64,000 bases of DNA from Amycolatopsis decaplanina DSM 44594 (GTDB lineage: Bacteria > Actinomycetota > Actinomycetes > Mycobacteriales > Pseudonocardiaceae): the NCBI RefSeq assembly GCF_000342005.1, contig NZ_AOHO01000019.1, positions 209,963 to 273,962 on the forward strand, given 5' to 3'. The notes beneath the pieces are model-generated. The model searched no databases. It saw only the letters and a program-made list of their open reading frames with translations, and had not been told where the DNA came from. This document shows, in pieces, positions 16,033-29,598 of the stretch. How positions within the stretch are numbered: the first letter of the stretch is position 1; each line of letters opens with the position of its first letter. The position numbers and the translations under genes are program-made.

Positions 16033-17040
16033 ATGTTAAACTGGCATAAGGAGAAAACTGCGGACGGCACGCAGATCCCCGCAGCCAGGAGGGAAGACGA
16101 GTGGGCCGCCGTCAGCTCGGATCCGCCGCTCGGCGAGGTTGTCGAGGTCCCGCTCGACAAGTTGTCCGTGCAAGGCTCCCCGAGGGCGGCGGGCGTGGAT
16201 CCCGCGTACGCGCAGGTGCTCGCGGAGACGGAGGCCCCGCTTCCGCCGATTCTCGTGCACCGTCCCACGATGCGGGTGATCGACGGGACGCATCGGCTGC
16301 AGGCCGCGAAGCTGAAGAACGCCACGTCGATCAACGTTCAGTTCTTCGACGGGGACGAACAAGCCGCCTTCATCCTCGCGGTGAAGTCGAACACCGCACA
16401 CGGGCTGCCGCTTTCCCTCGCCGACCGCAAGACCGCCGCCTGCCGGATCCTCGACGTCCGCCCCCACTGGTCCGACCGGGCGATCGCGGCGGTCACCGGC
16501 CTGTCGCACAAGACGGTCGGCAAACTGCGCCGGCGTTCGAGTGGGGAAGTTCCCCAGTCGAACGCCCATGTCGGCCGTGACGGCCGCGTCCGCGCGCTGG
16601 ATCCGGCACAGGGGCGGCGTCGCGCTCACGAGCTGCTCACCGGCAACCCGTCCGCTTCGATCCGGGAAATCGCGCGTGGCGCGGGCATTTCCCTCGCGAC
16701 GGCGCACGACGTACGCCATCGGCACCGCCACGGCGAGGACCAGGCACGCGCCTCGACGAGGCCACGCTCTCGACAGGCCGAAGGCGTCGATCCCCACACC
16801 ACGGGAGCCGACGCTCAAGCGGCGGTGGAGCGGCTCCGATCGGACCCCACCATCCGCTACACCGAGTCGGGACGAACCTTGGTACGGCTGCTGGACGGCC
16901 ATCTGAACGACCGGGACGAGTGGGATCAAGTGGCCAGGAACATCCCGGAACACCGGCTGGAATTGATCTCCGAACTCGCCAGGGCACGAGCGGAAGATTG
17001 GCGGCAGTTCGCGGAACTGCTGCAGAAGCGCAAGCGCTGA
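16033..17040 (+). CDS. StrR/NovG/Bbr-like pathway-specific regulator (ParB N-terminal domain)
   Basis: A 335-residue ParB/RepB-type DNA-binding protein. The N-terminal ParB-like domain (residues ~35-125) includes the family phrase LPPILVHRPTMRVIDGTHRL, FFDGDEQAAFILAVKSN and AHGLPLSLADRKTAA. A helix-turn-helix follows in HWSDRAIAAVTGLSHKTVGKLRRR, and a second possible one in SASIREIARGAGISLATAHD. These are hallmarks of StrR, NovG and Bbr, activators of streptomycin, novobiocin and balhimycin genes. It opens the NRPS cluster and is its probable activator. Codon 2 is TTA (16036-16038), rare in such genomes and typical of bldA-dependent regulators. The coding region contains a StrR-type binding site (16535-16563), so self-control is likely. 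Confidence 0.9.
   Translation: MLNWHKEKTADGTQIPAARREDEWAAVSSDPPLGEVVEVPLDKLSVQGSPRAAGVDPAYAQVLAETEAPLPPILVHRPTMRVIDGTHRLQAAKLKNATSINVQFFDGDEQAAFILAVKSNTAHGLPLSLADRKTAACRILDVRPHWSDRAIAAVTGLSHKTVGKLRRRSSGEVPQSNAHVGRDGRVRALDPAQGRRRAHELLTGNPSASIREIARGAGISLATAHDVRHRHRHGEDQARASTRPRSRQAEGVDPHTTGADAQAAVERLRSDPTIRYTESGRTLVRLLDGHLNDRDEWDQVARNIPEHRLELISELARARAEDWRQFAELLQKRKR
16535..16563. promoter_or_regulatory. StrR-family operator inside the StrR-like coding sequence
   Basis: GTTCGAGTG (16535-16543), 11 bp, CAGTCGAAC (16555-16563). This fits the published StrR/NovG/Bbr consensus GTTCRACTG-N11-CRGTYGAAC exactly on the right half and at 8 of 9 positions on the left, and the spacer itself extends the dyad (GGGGAA-G-TTCCCC). 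The site lies in codons just after the helix-turn-helix. Confidence 0.75.
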
Positions 17041-17053
17041 GCCGAGCCTGCCC

Positions 17054-17096
17054 GAAGGGGACTTTCCGTGCGAACGACGCACGGAAAGTCCCCTTC
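17054..17096 (+). terminator. Terminator of the StrR-like gene
   Basis: Perfect 19-bp stem: GAAGGGGACTTTCCGTGCG (17054-17072) with its complement at 17078-17096, loop AACGA. It begins 13 bp after the stop codon. Confidence 0.85.
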
Positions 17097-17290
17097 ACTT
17101 CATTCCACGCGAAGCCTTTTCGTCACCTAACCCGCCGAATGATGAGGGAGACCGGCGTCGCGGACTGTTGCGGATCGCGGACGCTTCGGGACACAATGGT
17201 GTGGAATCGCCCGCATGGATGGACATCCGGGCGCACTGGGAGGCACGACAGCGAGCACACTGGTGTGACTTTCGCTGTCTTGATCATCGA

Positions 17291-17331
17291 ATGAATCGCC
17301 GCGTTCGAATGCGGCGAAATCATCATTCAGC
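17291..17331. promoter_or_regulatory. Large imperfect dyad upstream of the carrier-protein operon
   Basis: Nested inverted repeats CGCCGC-GTTCGAAT-GCGGCG with outer GAATGA and TCATTC arms, about 50-85 bp before the ATG at 17378. The centre contains GTTCGAATG, one half of a StrR-like site without its partner. It may be the operator or the 5' leader hairpin of the eight-gene NRPS operon. No clear -10 or -35 boxes are seen in the 280-bp gap after the terminator. Confidence 0.4.
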
Positions 17332-17377
17332 ACTCATCCATCCGCGCCTTCGCGCGCGGATTCAGCAAAGGGGAAAC

Positions 17378-17641
17378 ATGCACGCGGAAGACGCGCGAGC
17401 GGAATTGCGTCAGCAGATCTTCTCCCTCCTGACCGAGGTCGCGGGCGGCGTTCTGGAGAACCAGACCATCGAAGCGGACACCGAGTTCCCCGAGACGGGC
17501 ATGAGCTCCATCGAGTACCTGGCGCTCATCGAGAAGATCGAGACGAAGCTCGATGTGTTCATCGACCTCGAAGAGAACGAAGATCTGACCACTGTGGACA
17601 AGTTCTGCGACTACCTGCTGGAGCAGGTGCCGTCCGCCTGA
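17378..17641 (+). CDS. Free-standing acyl/peptidyl carrier protein
   Basis: An 87-residue acidic carrier protein. The phosphopantetheine site is Ser44 in FPETGMSSIEYLALIEKIE, where the usual D-S-L reads S-S-I, and the helix 3 region TTVDKFCDYLLEQV closes the domain. The ATG at 17378 lies behind AAGGGG; longer in-frame codons upstream lack similarity. As the first gene of the NRPS operon it may carry the amino acid loaded by the free-standing adenylation protein, or an acyl group made with the E1 subunits. The sequence looks more like an ACP than a typical PCP, so both roles stay open. Confidence 0.85.
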   Translation: MHAEDARAELRQQIFSLLTEVAGGVLENQTIEADTEFPETGMSSIEYLALIEKIETKLDVFIDLEENEDLTTVDKFCDYLLEQVPSA

Positions 17642-17696
17642 GGCAACGCCGTCGTCGATCTCTCCCCGCACAACCGATTAAGGGGTTCCAGTCATC

Positions 17697-18845
17697 ATGC
17701 ACGCAAAGGCCTTCGGCTGCTTCCTGCCTCCCTTTCACGACCCTTCGGTCAGCCCGCACGCGTCGCTGCACCGCGATATCGAACTGTGCGGGCTCGTCGA
17801 CGACCTGGGTTTCGACGAGATCTGGCTCGGTGAGCACCATTCCAGCGGCTGGAGCACGCTCAGCTCACCTGAAATGCTGATGGCGGCGCTGGCCCGCGAG
17901 ACACGTCGTATTCACTTCGCCACCGGCGTGATACCGCTGCCCTATCACCACCCCCTGCATGTCGCCGAACGGATCGTGCTGCTCGACCACCTCACCGCCG
18001 GCCGGGCGATCCTGGGCGTCGGGACGGGGACCTACGTCCACGACATGGAAATGATCGGGGTGGACCCGGCTTCGGTCCGCGATCACTTCCGGGCGGCACT
18101 GGGAACGGTGCAAGCGCTCCTCAACGGCGAGACGGTCAACACCACGACACCGTGGTTCACCGTGAAGAAGGCCGTGCTCCAGCTCCAGCCGCTGAGGGGC
18201 CCCGGAGCCATCGAGACCGTCGTCGCGTCATCGCTGAGCCCGGCCGGTATCGAGCTCCTGACCGACACCGCGACGACCCCGACCGTCCACGTGGCACCGC
18301 CTTGGGGCTCCATCCGGCCGGGCATGGATCCGGACCCGGTCGGCGCGCTGATCGAGCGCGTCCAGTCCTATCGGAACAAGTCCGCGGGCGGGACGCGGAT
18401 CCGGTGCAACGTCTTCGTCCACATCGCGGACTCCCCCGCCGCGGGTGTCGAAGAACTGCTCGAAGGTTTTTCCGCGCTGCGCCGGGGCCTGTACCGGAAC
18501 ACCTTGGGCATGCCCATCCCCGATTCGCCTGTCGCGCATCGCAAGACGTTGCAGAACCTCGTCGACACGGGCGGGTTCATCGTCGGGGACGCCGCGACGT
18601 GCGCCGCCCGGATCCGCGATCTGATCGACCGTGTCGGCGACCCGGTATCGCTGAACTTCTTCGTCCCCAGGTGGATTTCGCACCGCGCGACCCTCGACCA
18701 GCTGACGGCGCTCGCGCACGAGGTCGTGCCCGCCCTCGTCGGCGGATTCGAAGGGACCACCGAGTCCATCCGGCTCACCTCGGAAGAGGCCGCGCGCCAG
18801 TTGAAGTCCCGGACCGAACTGGTCGGCAACGGAGGCGACAAATGA
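17697..18845 (+). CDS. Luciferase-like (LLM) flavin-dependent monooxygenase
   Basis: A 382-residue TIM-barrel LLM-class oxidoreductase: LVDDLGFDEIWLGEHHSSGW, then HFATGVIPLPYHHPLHVAERIVLLDHLTAGR and GVGTGTY, typical of FMN- or F420-using monooxygenases of the LuxA/limonene-monooxygenase branch. It would insert oxygen into, or N-oxidise, the product or an intermediate, using reduced flavin from elsewhere. It lies 55 bp after the carrier protein and overlaps the P450 by ATGA (18842-18845). Cofactor choice between FMN and F420 cannot be decided by eye. Confidence 0.85.
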   Translation: MHAKAFGCFLPPFHDPSVSPHASLHRDIELCGLVDDLGFDEIWLGEHHSSGWSTLSSPEMLMAALARETRRIHFATGVIPLPYHHPLHVAERIVLLDHLTAGRAILGVGTGTYVHDMEMIGVDPASVRDHFRAALGTVQALLNGETVNTTTPWFTVKKAVLQLQPLRGPGAIETVVASSLSPAGIELLTDTATTPTVHVAPPWGSIRPGMDPDPVGALIERVQSYRNKSAGGTRIRCNVFVHIADSPAAGVEELLEGFSALRRGLYRNTLGMPIPDSPVAHRKTLQNLVDTGGFIVGDAATCAARIRDLIDRVGDPVSLNFFVPRWISHRATLDQLTALAHEVVPALVGGFEGTTESIRLTSEEAARQLKSRTELVGNGGDK

Positions 18846-20071
18846 GCTCTGCCACGGTGAAACTGGACTTCAGTTCCGACGAATTCCTCGCCGATCCCTG
18901 GCCCATCTATAAAGAACTCCGGCGCTCGGATCCGGTGCACTGGTCGGCGGCGTTCAACGCCTTCCTGGTCACGAGGTTCGAAGACGTCCAAGCCCTGCTG
19001 GCGGACCGCGAGGTCGGCAGCGGGTTCCCGATGCGCAGCAGCAGGCGGCTGTTCGGCCGGACGTTGCTGGACACCGACGGACCCCGTCATCGCGATCTGC
19101 GGAAGCTGTTCATGCCGCTGTTCGCCGGCGCGTCGGTGAAACGGCTGCGCACCGAGATCCTCATCCCCGCGGTGGACCAGGTCCTCGACTCGATCGAGGC
19201 CGAAATGGGCTCGAAGGACGAGGTCGATGTCGAGTTCATGGAGCGGGTCGCGGTCGGCGTGCCCTACGCGATGGTCACCCGGCTGTTCGGGTTGCCGCCG
19301 GAGGACGCGGCCTGGCTGCGCCCCCGGGTCCTGCCGCTGGCCGGCGCGATCGAGTTCCCGGCGACCTCGCTGGACTCGGCGCTCGCGGCGAAGGCGGAGC
19401 TGATCGACTACCTCAAGGGCAAGCTCGCCGACCGCCGCGAGGGTGGCCGGATGCCGTTCCTCGATCTCGTCTTCCCGCCGGGCGAACCGCTCGACGAGTC
19501 CATGCTGGGCACGGCCACACTGTTCCTGCTGGCCGGGACCGAGACGAGCGTCGCCACCATCGGCAAGATCATGTACGCCGTACTGGCGCACAATGTCGAT
19601 CTGTCGACACTGGCGGACCAGGAGTACCGGACCCAGGTGGTACGCGAAACGCTCCGCTGGGAGCCGCCGAGCCACACCATCCTCAGGTACGCCACCACCG
19701 ACCTGAACCTGCACGGGGTCGACGTTCCGCGCCGGTCCGCGCTCCTGCTGTCGCTGGGCAGCGCCAGCCGCGACGAGAACGCTTTCGAGGACCCGGACTC
19801 CTGGCGCCCGGAGCGGACCGATCAGCGGCTGCTGGCGTTTTCGTCCGGCCCGCACACCTGTCTGGGCATCCAGCTGGCCTTGGCCGAGTTCGACACGCTG
19901 TTCGAGCGCTTGTCGCAGCGGTTCGGCGGCGTCCGGCTCAGCGGTTCGCTCGACGGCGTCCGGCCGGGTTTCTGGCGGCTGCGGGAACGGGGCCACATCT
20001 TCCGGCGGCCCGATCACCTCCATGTCCGGCTGGAGCGCAAGCGCGCGGGGAGCAGCGAGGCCGATGCCTGA
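18842..20071 (+). CDS. Cytochrome P450 of the NRPS cluster
   Basis: A 409-residue bacterial P450 with intact catalytic motifs: I-helix LLAGTETSVATI (Glu234-Thr235), K-helix RETLRWEP, and heme loop FSSGPHTCLGIQL (Cys340). It should be an ordinary monooxygenase needing external ferredoxin and reductase, none of which is in the operon. It overlaps the LLM gene by 4 bp and the adenylation gene by 8 bp. The C-terminal tail FRRPDHLHVRLERKRAG is longer and more basic than usual. It likely hydroxylates or oxidises the peptide or its cyclised product. Confidence 0.92.
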   Translation: MSSATVKLDFSSDEFLADPWPIYKELRRSDPVHWSAAFNAFLVTRFEDVQALLADREVGSGFPMRSSRRLFGRTLLDTDGPRHRDLRKLFMPLFAGASVKRLRTEILIPAVDQVLDSIEAEMGSKDEVDVEFMERVAVGVPYAMVTRLFGLPPEDAAWLRPRVLPLAGAIEFPATSLDSALAAKAELIDYLKGKLADRREGGRMPFLDLVFPPGEPLDESMLGTATLFLLAGTETSVATIGKIMYAVLAHNVDLSTLADQEYRTQVVRETLRWEPPSHTILRYATTDLNLHGVDVPRRSALLLSLGSASRDENAFEDPDSWRPERTDQRLLAFSSGPHTCLGIQLALAEFDTLFERLSQRFGGVRLSGSLDGVRPGFWRLRERGHIFRRPDHLHVRLERKRAGSSEADA

Positions 20072-22013
20072 TGCGCTCACCACTCCCTACGATCTGACGA
20101 CCGAGCTCGCGGCCGAGCCGTCCGAGTACCAGCGCGCGAAGGTGGTGCTCGCCGCGTTCGCGGTGACCCTGTGCCGGTGGACGGCGGCGAGCGAGGCCGC
20201 GATCTCGGTCGCCGGGAGGGTGATCCGGGTCCAGCTCGACGACCAGGCGCGCGTCGAGGATTTCCTGGCGTCGGTCCACCCGGTCGGGGTCGCCGAAGAA
20301 GGGCCGGTGGATCTCGTGCTCGCTTCCCTGCACACGGATCTGCGATCCGGGGAGGTCCGGTTCGTCACCGAGGTACCGGACGCCGGGCACGGGTTCGTCG
20401 CCGACGTCGCCGCCGCGGTGGGCGAGCTGGCCTTCCTCGACGGTTCCCTGCAGGACGTGCGCTGTATCGCGCCGGAACGCCGCCGGATCCTCGACGCGCT
20501 GGCCGGTGCCGATCTTCCTCCGGCCGGCATCGAAACCCTGTTCCTGGAACAGGTGCGGCTGCACCCGGAGCAGGTCGCGGTCCGTGACGCGAGCGCGGAG
20601 CTGACCTACGGGCAACTCGCGCGGGCCGCCGATCGGTACGCCGATGTCCTGCGGCGCGCCGGGGTCCGGCCCGGTGACACGGTGCTCGTCGCCACCAGGA
20701 GGTCGGTCGGCGAGATCGTGGCGCTGCTCGCGATCATCCGGGCAGGCGCCGCCTACGCGGGATTCGACGACGACGCGCCGGACGCCCGGTTGGCGCGGAT
20801 CATCGGCAAGCTGGCGCCCGCGGCGGCGGTGGTCGACGCCACCACTGCCGGCCATCCCGTCCTGCGCGAGCTCACCCGAGTCGATATCTGGTTCCCGGGC
20901 GAGGAAATCGACGCGGCTCCCGAGCCGACGGCGTCCGACCACGAAGATCCACAAAGGACGGCGTACATCGCGTTCACCTCGGGATCCACGGGCGAGCCGA
21001 AGGGCGTCGTCGTCCCGCACCGCGCGGTGACACGGCTCGCTCGGACGACGGAGCTCCGGATGCGCCCGGGTGACCGGGTCCTGCGGATGGCTCCGCTGGC
21101 CTTCGACGCGTCGACGTACGAGATCTGGGTGACCTTGCTCAACGGCGCGACACTGGAGGCCTTTCCCGGACGGCTTCCGTCGGTCCGGGGGCTCGAAAAG
21201 TTCTTCAGCGAGCGAAAGGTCTCCGTCGCCTGGCTGACCGCCAGCCTGTTCCGGCTGGTCGCCAAGTCCCGGCCGCAGGCGCTCGCCGGACTCCGCTGGC
21301 TCTTGAGCGGAGGCGAAGTCGTACCTCACGACGCGGCGGCGCAGGTGCTCGATGCCCACCCCGGCCTGGTGCTCACGAACGGCTACGGGCCCACCGAGAA
21401 CACCACCTTCACGACCACGCACACCGTGCGCGGCAGCGCGGAGATCGACGGTCCCCTCCCCATCGGCAGGCCGATCGCCGGCACGAAGGTCTTCGTGCTC
21501 GACCGGAACGCCCGTCTCGTCCCGCCCGGCGCGATCGGCGAACTTTACGCGGCCGGATCGGGTCTGGCCGACGGGTACCTCGACGACGAGACCGAAACGA
21601 AGCAGCGCTTCGGCCACTTCTCCCCCGACGTGGACGAACGCCTGTACCGCACGGGCGATCTGGTCCGGCTCGACCCGAACGGAAACGTGGTCTTCCTCGG
21701 CCGCGCGGACAAGCAGATCAAACTCGACGGCCATCGCATCGAAACCGAGGAGATCGGCACCATCCTCGCCGGCCACCCCGGTATCCGCGACGCCGTGATC
21801 GTCGTTTCCCGGCAAGCGGACCAAAGCCCTCAGCTCGTGGCGGCCATCGTCGTGAACCCCGGCGAGGACACGGAACCCCGCACCTTGCGCGCGTTCCTGT
21901 CGCGGCTGCTCCCGAGCTACGCGATACCCGCCCTGTGGGTGGTGGTCGACGAGATCCCGCTGACCCGCAACGGGAAAGTCGACGAACAGGCCCTGATCGC
22001 GAACGCCCGATGA
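20064..22013 (+). CDS. Free-standing NRPS adenylation protein with degenerate condensation-like N-terminus
   Basis: A 649-residue protein. Residues ~165-649 form an adenylation domain with A3 FTSGSTGEPKG, A5 NGYGPTEN, A7 YRTGDLVR, A8 GRADKQIKLDGHRIE and A10 NGKVDEQ, but no carrier domain follows. By-eye alignment to GrsA gives the ten-residue code D-A-Y-W-L-G-G-T-F-K, close to known valine codes. Residues ~1-150 look like a worn-down C-terminal half of a condensation domain (KVVLAAFAVTLCRWTAASEA, ISVAGR) without HHxxxDG. ATG at 20064 lies within the P450 gene end, behind GGAG/GAGG. It probably loads the free carrier protein or acts in trans on the downstream NRPS. Confidence 0.88.
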   Translation: MPDALTTPYDLTTELAAEPSEYQRAKVVLAAFAVTLCRWTAASEAAISVAGRVIRVQLDDQARVEDFLASVHPVGVAEEGPVDLVLASLHTDLRSGEVRFVTEVPDAGHGFVADVAAAVGELAFLDGSLQDVRCIAPERRRILDALAGADLPPAGIETLFLEQVRLHPEQVAVRDASAELTYGQLARAADRYADVLRRAGVRPGDTVLVATRRSVGEIVALLAIIRAGAAYAGFDDDAPDARLARIIGKLAPAAAVVDATTAGHPVLRELTRVDIWFPGEEIDAAPEPTASDHEDPQRTAYIAFTSGSTGEPKGVVVPHRAVTRLARTTELRMRPGDRVLRMAPLAFDASTYEIWVTLLNGATLEAFPGRLPSVRGLEKFFSERKVSVAWLTASLFRLVAKSRPQALAGLRWLLSGGEVVPHDAAAQVLDAHPGLVLTNGYGPTENTTFTTTHTVRGSAEIDGPLPIGRPIAGTKVFVLDRNARLVPPGAIGELYAAGSGLADGYLDDETETKQRFGHFSPDVDERLYRTGDLVRLDPNGNVVFLGRADKQIKLDGHRIETEEIGTILAGHPGIRDAVIVVSRQADQSPQLVAAIVVNPGEDTEPRTLRAFLSRLLPSYAIPALWVVVDEIPLTRNGKVDEQALIANAR

Positions 22014-22024
22014 AGGAGAAATCG

Positions 22025-26808
<4,784 letters not shown>

Positions 26809-26812
<4 letters not shown>

Positions 26813-27783
26813 CCCGTGAAAACCGGATGGCCCTGTACCGGTCCATGAAACTGATCAGGGAGTTCGAAGAACGCTGCCTGGCGATGGCCATCGCCGGGGA
26901 GATCGACGGCGGTATCCACCCGTACATCGGGCAAGAAGCCGTCGCCGTCGGCATCTGCGCGAACCTGACCGAGCGGGACTTCATCACCAGCACCCACCGG
27001 GGACACGGACACGTGCTGGCGAAGGGCGCGGACCCGCGCCGTCTGCTCGCCGAACTCCTCGGCACCCTCGAAGGCTTCAACAAGGGCCGCGGCGGATCGA
27101 TGCACGCCGCGGACATGAAGCTGGGCATCCTGGGCGCCAACGGAATCGTCGGCGCGGGCGGCGCGATCGCCTCCGGGGCCGCGTGGGCGGCCAAGGCCCG
27201 CGGCGACTCGGAGGTCGTCGTCAGCTTCTTCGGCGACGGGGCGATGAGCCAGGGTGTCCTGCTCGAAGCCTTCAACCTGGCCGCGATCTGGTCCTTGCCG
27301 GTGCTGTTCGTCTGCGAGAACAACCAGTACGCGACGAGCCTCAAACTCGAGTCGGGCCTCGCGGGGGGCGCGGCCCGGCGCGCCGAAGGCTTCGGGATGG
27401 TCTCGCGCACTGTCGACGGCATGGACGTCGAGGCGGTGGCAGGTGCCGCGGCGGAACTGCTCGATGGGATTCGCGCGGGCGGAGGTCCGGCGTTCCTGGA
27501 ATGCCGGACGTACCGGTTCTTCGGACATCACTCCGTGCTGGAACTTCTGGGCGTCGAGTTCCGCGATCCCGACGAAGTGGCCCTTTGGCGCACGCGGGAT
27601 CCGATCCCCTTACTGGGCGACCAGCTGGGCGACGACGTCGTCGCCGAGATCGACGCGGCTGTCAAGGAAACCGTCGACGAGGCGGTCGAGTTCGCGAAGA
27701 ACGCCCCGTCGCCCGATCCGAAGGACGCACTGATGTACCTGTACGCGGGAACGGCCGCGGTCCGGCCGGGGGTGATCCTGTGA
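26809..27783 (+). CDS. 2-oxoacid dehydrogenase E1 alpha subunit (TPP-dependent)
   Basis: A 324-residue E1-alpha protein of the pyruvate/acetoin/branched-chain 2-oxoacid dehydrogenase family. It has STHRGHGH and KGRGGSMHAADMKLG in the N-terminal part, and the TPP motif from GDGAMSQ to CENNQYATS. It overlaps the NRPS stop by ATGA and the beta gene by GTGA. With the beta subunit it would decarboxylate a 2-oxoacid on TPP. Lipoyl E2 and E3 genes are absent from the operon, so the acyl group is either passed to the housekeeping complex or to a carrier such as the ACP at 17378. Position inside an NRPS operon is unusual. Confidence 0.9.
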
Positions 27784-28763
27784 GCGAGCTGCCCTCTCCG
27801 GAGAACTTCGGCTACATGCACGCGATGAACCTCGCCCTGCACGCCGAGATGGCGGCCGACGAAGACGTCTTCCTACTCGGCGAAGACGTCGGTGTCGGAG
27901 CGAGCGGGGTCACCTCGGGACTGCTGCCCAGATTCGGCCCGGAGCGGGTGCTGGACACGCCGTTGTCCGAACAGGCCTTCACCAGTTTCGGGACCGGCGC
28001 GGCGATGGCGGGCAAGAAGCCCGTGATCGAGTTCCAGATCTCCTCGCTGATCTACCTGGTCTTCGAGCAGATCGTGAACCAGGCCCACAAGTTCTCCTTG
28101 ATGACCGGCGGCCAGGTCCGGATCCCGGTCACGTATCTCGTGTCCGGATCGGGTTCGCGCTTCGGCTGGGCGGGCCAGCATTCGGACAACCCGTACAGTC
28201 TGCTCGCCCACGCGGGCGTCAAGACGGTGGTCCCGGGCCTGCCGGCGGACGCGTACGGACTGTTGCGGTCGGCGATCCAGGATCCCGACCCGGTGGCCGT
28301 GTTCGCTCCCTCGTCACTGCTGGGGGCGACGGATGTGTCCTACGCCGGGGAGGAGGACATCGTCCCGCTTGGGCAAGCGAATGTCGTCCGGGAGGGCGGC
28401 GACCTGACGGTGGTGGCGGTGGGCCAGCACGTCGGCACGGCGATCGAGGTCGCGGAGAGCCTCGGCGACCGTGCCGACATCGAGATCATCGACCCGCGCA
28501 CGGTCTACCCCTTCGATTGGGAGTGCCTGCGCAAATCGGTCGACAAGACCGGGCGGCTGGTCGTGATCGACGACTCGAACCGCATGTGCGGGCTGGGAGC
28601 GGAGATCGTCGCGACGGCGGCCGAAGAATTCGACCTGGTGGCACCGCCGAGGCGGGTGTGCAGGCCGGACGGCACCGTCATCCCGTACGCCCTCGCGCTC
28701 GACAAGGCCCTGGTGCCGGGTCCCGAACAACTGACGGCCGCCATCAACGCGACGTTGAAGTAA
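27780..28763 (+). CDS. 2-oxoacid dehydrogenase E1 beta subunit
   Basis: A 327-residue transketolase-like E1-beta subunit with LGEDVGVGASGVTSGL, the LDTPLSEQAFTSFGTGAAM segment and C-domain IEIIDPRTVYPFDWE. The GTG at 27780 overlaps the alpha stop. It pairs with the alpha subunit as an alpha2-beta2 E1. Valine-like adenylation codes nearby make 2-oxoisovalerate, the keto acid of valine, an attractive substrate, giving an isobutyryl unit; pyruvate or acetoin would look the same at this level of reading. Confidence 0.9.
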   Translation: MSELPSPENFGYMHAMNLALHAEMAADEDVFLLGEDVGVGASGVTSGLLPRFGPERVLDTPLSEQAFTSFGTGAAMAGKKPVIEFQISSLIYLVFEQIVNQAHKFSLMTGGQVRIPVTYLVSGSGSRFGWAGQHSDNPYSLLAHAGVKTVVPGLPADAYGLLRSAIQDPDPVAVFAPSSLLGATDVSYAGEEDIVPLGQANVVREGGDLTVVAVGQHVGTAIEVAESLGDRADIEIIDPRTVYPFDWECLRKSVDKTGRLVVIDDSNRMCGLGAEIVATAAEEFDLVAPPRRVCRPDGTVIPYALALDKALVPGPEQLTAAINATLK

Positions 28764-28769
28764 GGAACC

Positions 28770-29348
28770 ATGGAAACCTTGGATCGCTACCTGCGGACAC
28801 AAGACGCCTTCGACGCCGTGCTCGCTACCGTGCGGCCGGACCAATGGGACGCGGCGTCGGCGTGCGAACACTGGACGGTGCGCGACGTGACGGGTCACGT
28901 CATCTGGGGGCTGGAGGTTCTGCGCCATCACGTGTCGGGCCGGGAATTCACGGTGGAGAACGGGCCCGCGGGTTCGGAGAAGCCCGGCGAGCTGACCGGT
29001 GCGGACCCGCTCGCCACATGGCGCGCGACCCGGGAAGCGACGGGCGCCGCCGTCACCGACGAGATGCTCGACCGGCCCGCTCCCGCGTGGTACGTGACCA
29101 ACCGTCCTGATGCGACGGTCACGGACTACCTGGCGCTGCTGACGTTCGACACCCTGGTGCACACCTGGGACATCGGCTCCGCGCTCGGTGTGGACGTGCG
29201 CATGGAGCCCGACATCGTCGCGCCGTCGTTCTCGCTCGCCCGGTTGATCATCAGCCGCACGCCGGGCACCTTCGGCCCCCGGGTGAAACCGCCGGCGGAC
29301 GCCGACCCGCAGACGCGGTTCCTGGCTTTCCTCGGCCGGTCGGCCTGA
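28770..29348 (+). CDS. TIGR03086-type metal-binding protein (MDMPI N-terminal/DinB-like fold)
   Basis: A 192-residue protein of the mycothiol-dependent maleylpyruvate isomerase N-terminal family. The helix ends with ACEHWTVRDVTGHVIWGLE, and a later LVHTWDIGSALG supplies the metal-binding histidines. Members bind a divalent metal and may act with mycothiol, or as small hydrolases or isomerases; most are uncharacterised. ATG at 28770 lies 6 bp after the E1-beta stop behind AAGGAACC, so it ends the operon. Its role in the pathway is unknown. Confidence 0.8.
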   Translation: METLDRYLRTQDAFDAVLATVRPDQWDAASACEHWTVRDVTGHVIWGLEVLRHHVSGREFTVENGPAGSEKPGELTGADPLATWRATREATGAAVTDEMLDRPAPAWYVTNRPDATVTDYLALLTFDTLVHTWDIGSALGVDVRMEPDIVAPSFSLARLIISRTPGTFGPRVKPPADADPQTRFLAFLGRSA

Positions 29349-29351
29349 GTC

Positions 29352-29397
29352 TCGTGAGTGGTAAGGACGGTTAGAACCGTCCTTACCACTCACGAGC
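29352..29397. repeat. Family A palindrome, copy 2 (full)
   Basis: 22-bp perfect arms CTCGTGAGTGGTAAGG... around AG, starting 3 bp after the stop of the last NRPS-operon gene. Likely the operon terminator. Confidence 0.9.
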
Positions 29398-29430
29398 CCC
29401 ACCACGGTCCGCCGCTCAGGTCGCCTGAAA

Positions 29431-29483
29431 TACGTGATGGCCCCCTTCCTTGCGCTAGGCGCAAGGAAGGGGGCCATCACGTA
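29431..29483. repeat. Family B palindrome, copy 1
   Basis: Perfect 25-bp arms, TACGTGATGGCCCCC... with the complement, around TAG. The second copy at 34340 differs by paired changes on both arms. It lies downstream of copy 2 of family A, giving a double terminator. Confidence 0.9.
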
Positions 29484-29519
29484 CTTCTCGAACCGAGTTA
29501 GACCCTCTCACGCTTCCTC

Positions 29520-29561
29520 TTGACGTTCACCATGCTTGCGCTATACCTTCTAACTATAGCG
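29520..29561 (+). promoter_or_regulatory. Promoter with overlapping operator-like dyad
   Basis: TTGACG (29520-29525), 16 bp, TATACC (29542-29547) forms a sigma-70-type promoter for the secreted SRPBCC gene. CGCTATA (29539-29545) and TATAGCG (29555-29561) form a perfect 7-bp inverted repeat with a 9-bp spacer over the -10 box, as expected for a repressor site. No regulator gene is adjacent. Confidence 0.55.
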
Positions 29562-29598
29562 ACAAGCACTAACTAACCAGGAGCGAAGGAGAAGGATC

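Noticed and set aside
17313..17341. Second StrR-type operator before the carrier-protein gene
   Set aside because: The half GTTCGAATG is present, but the expected partner at 11-bp spacing reads TCATTCAGC, so only a half site exists.
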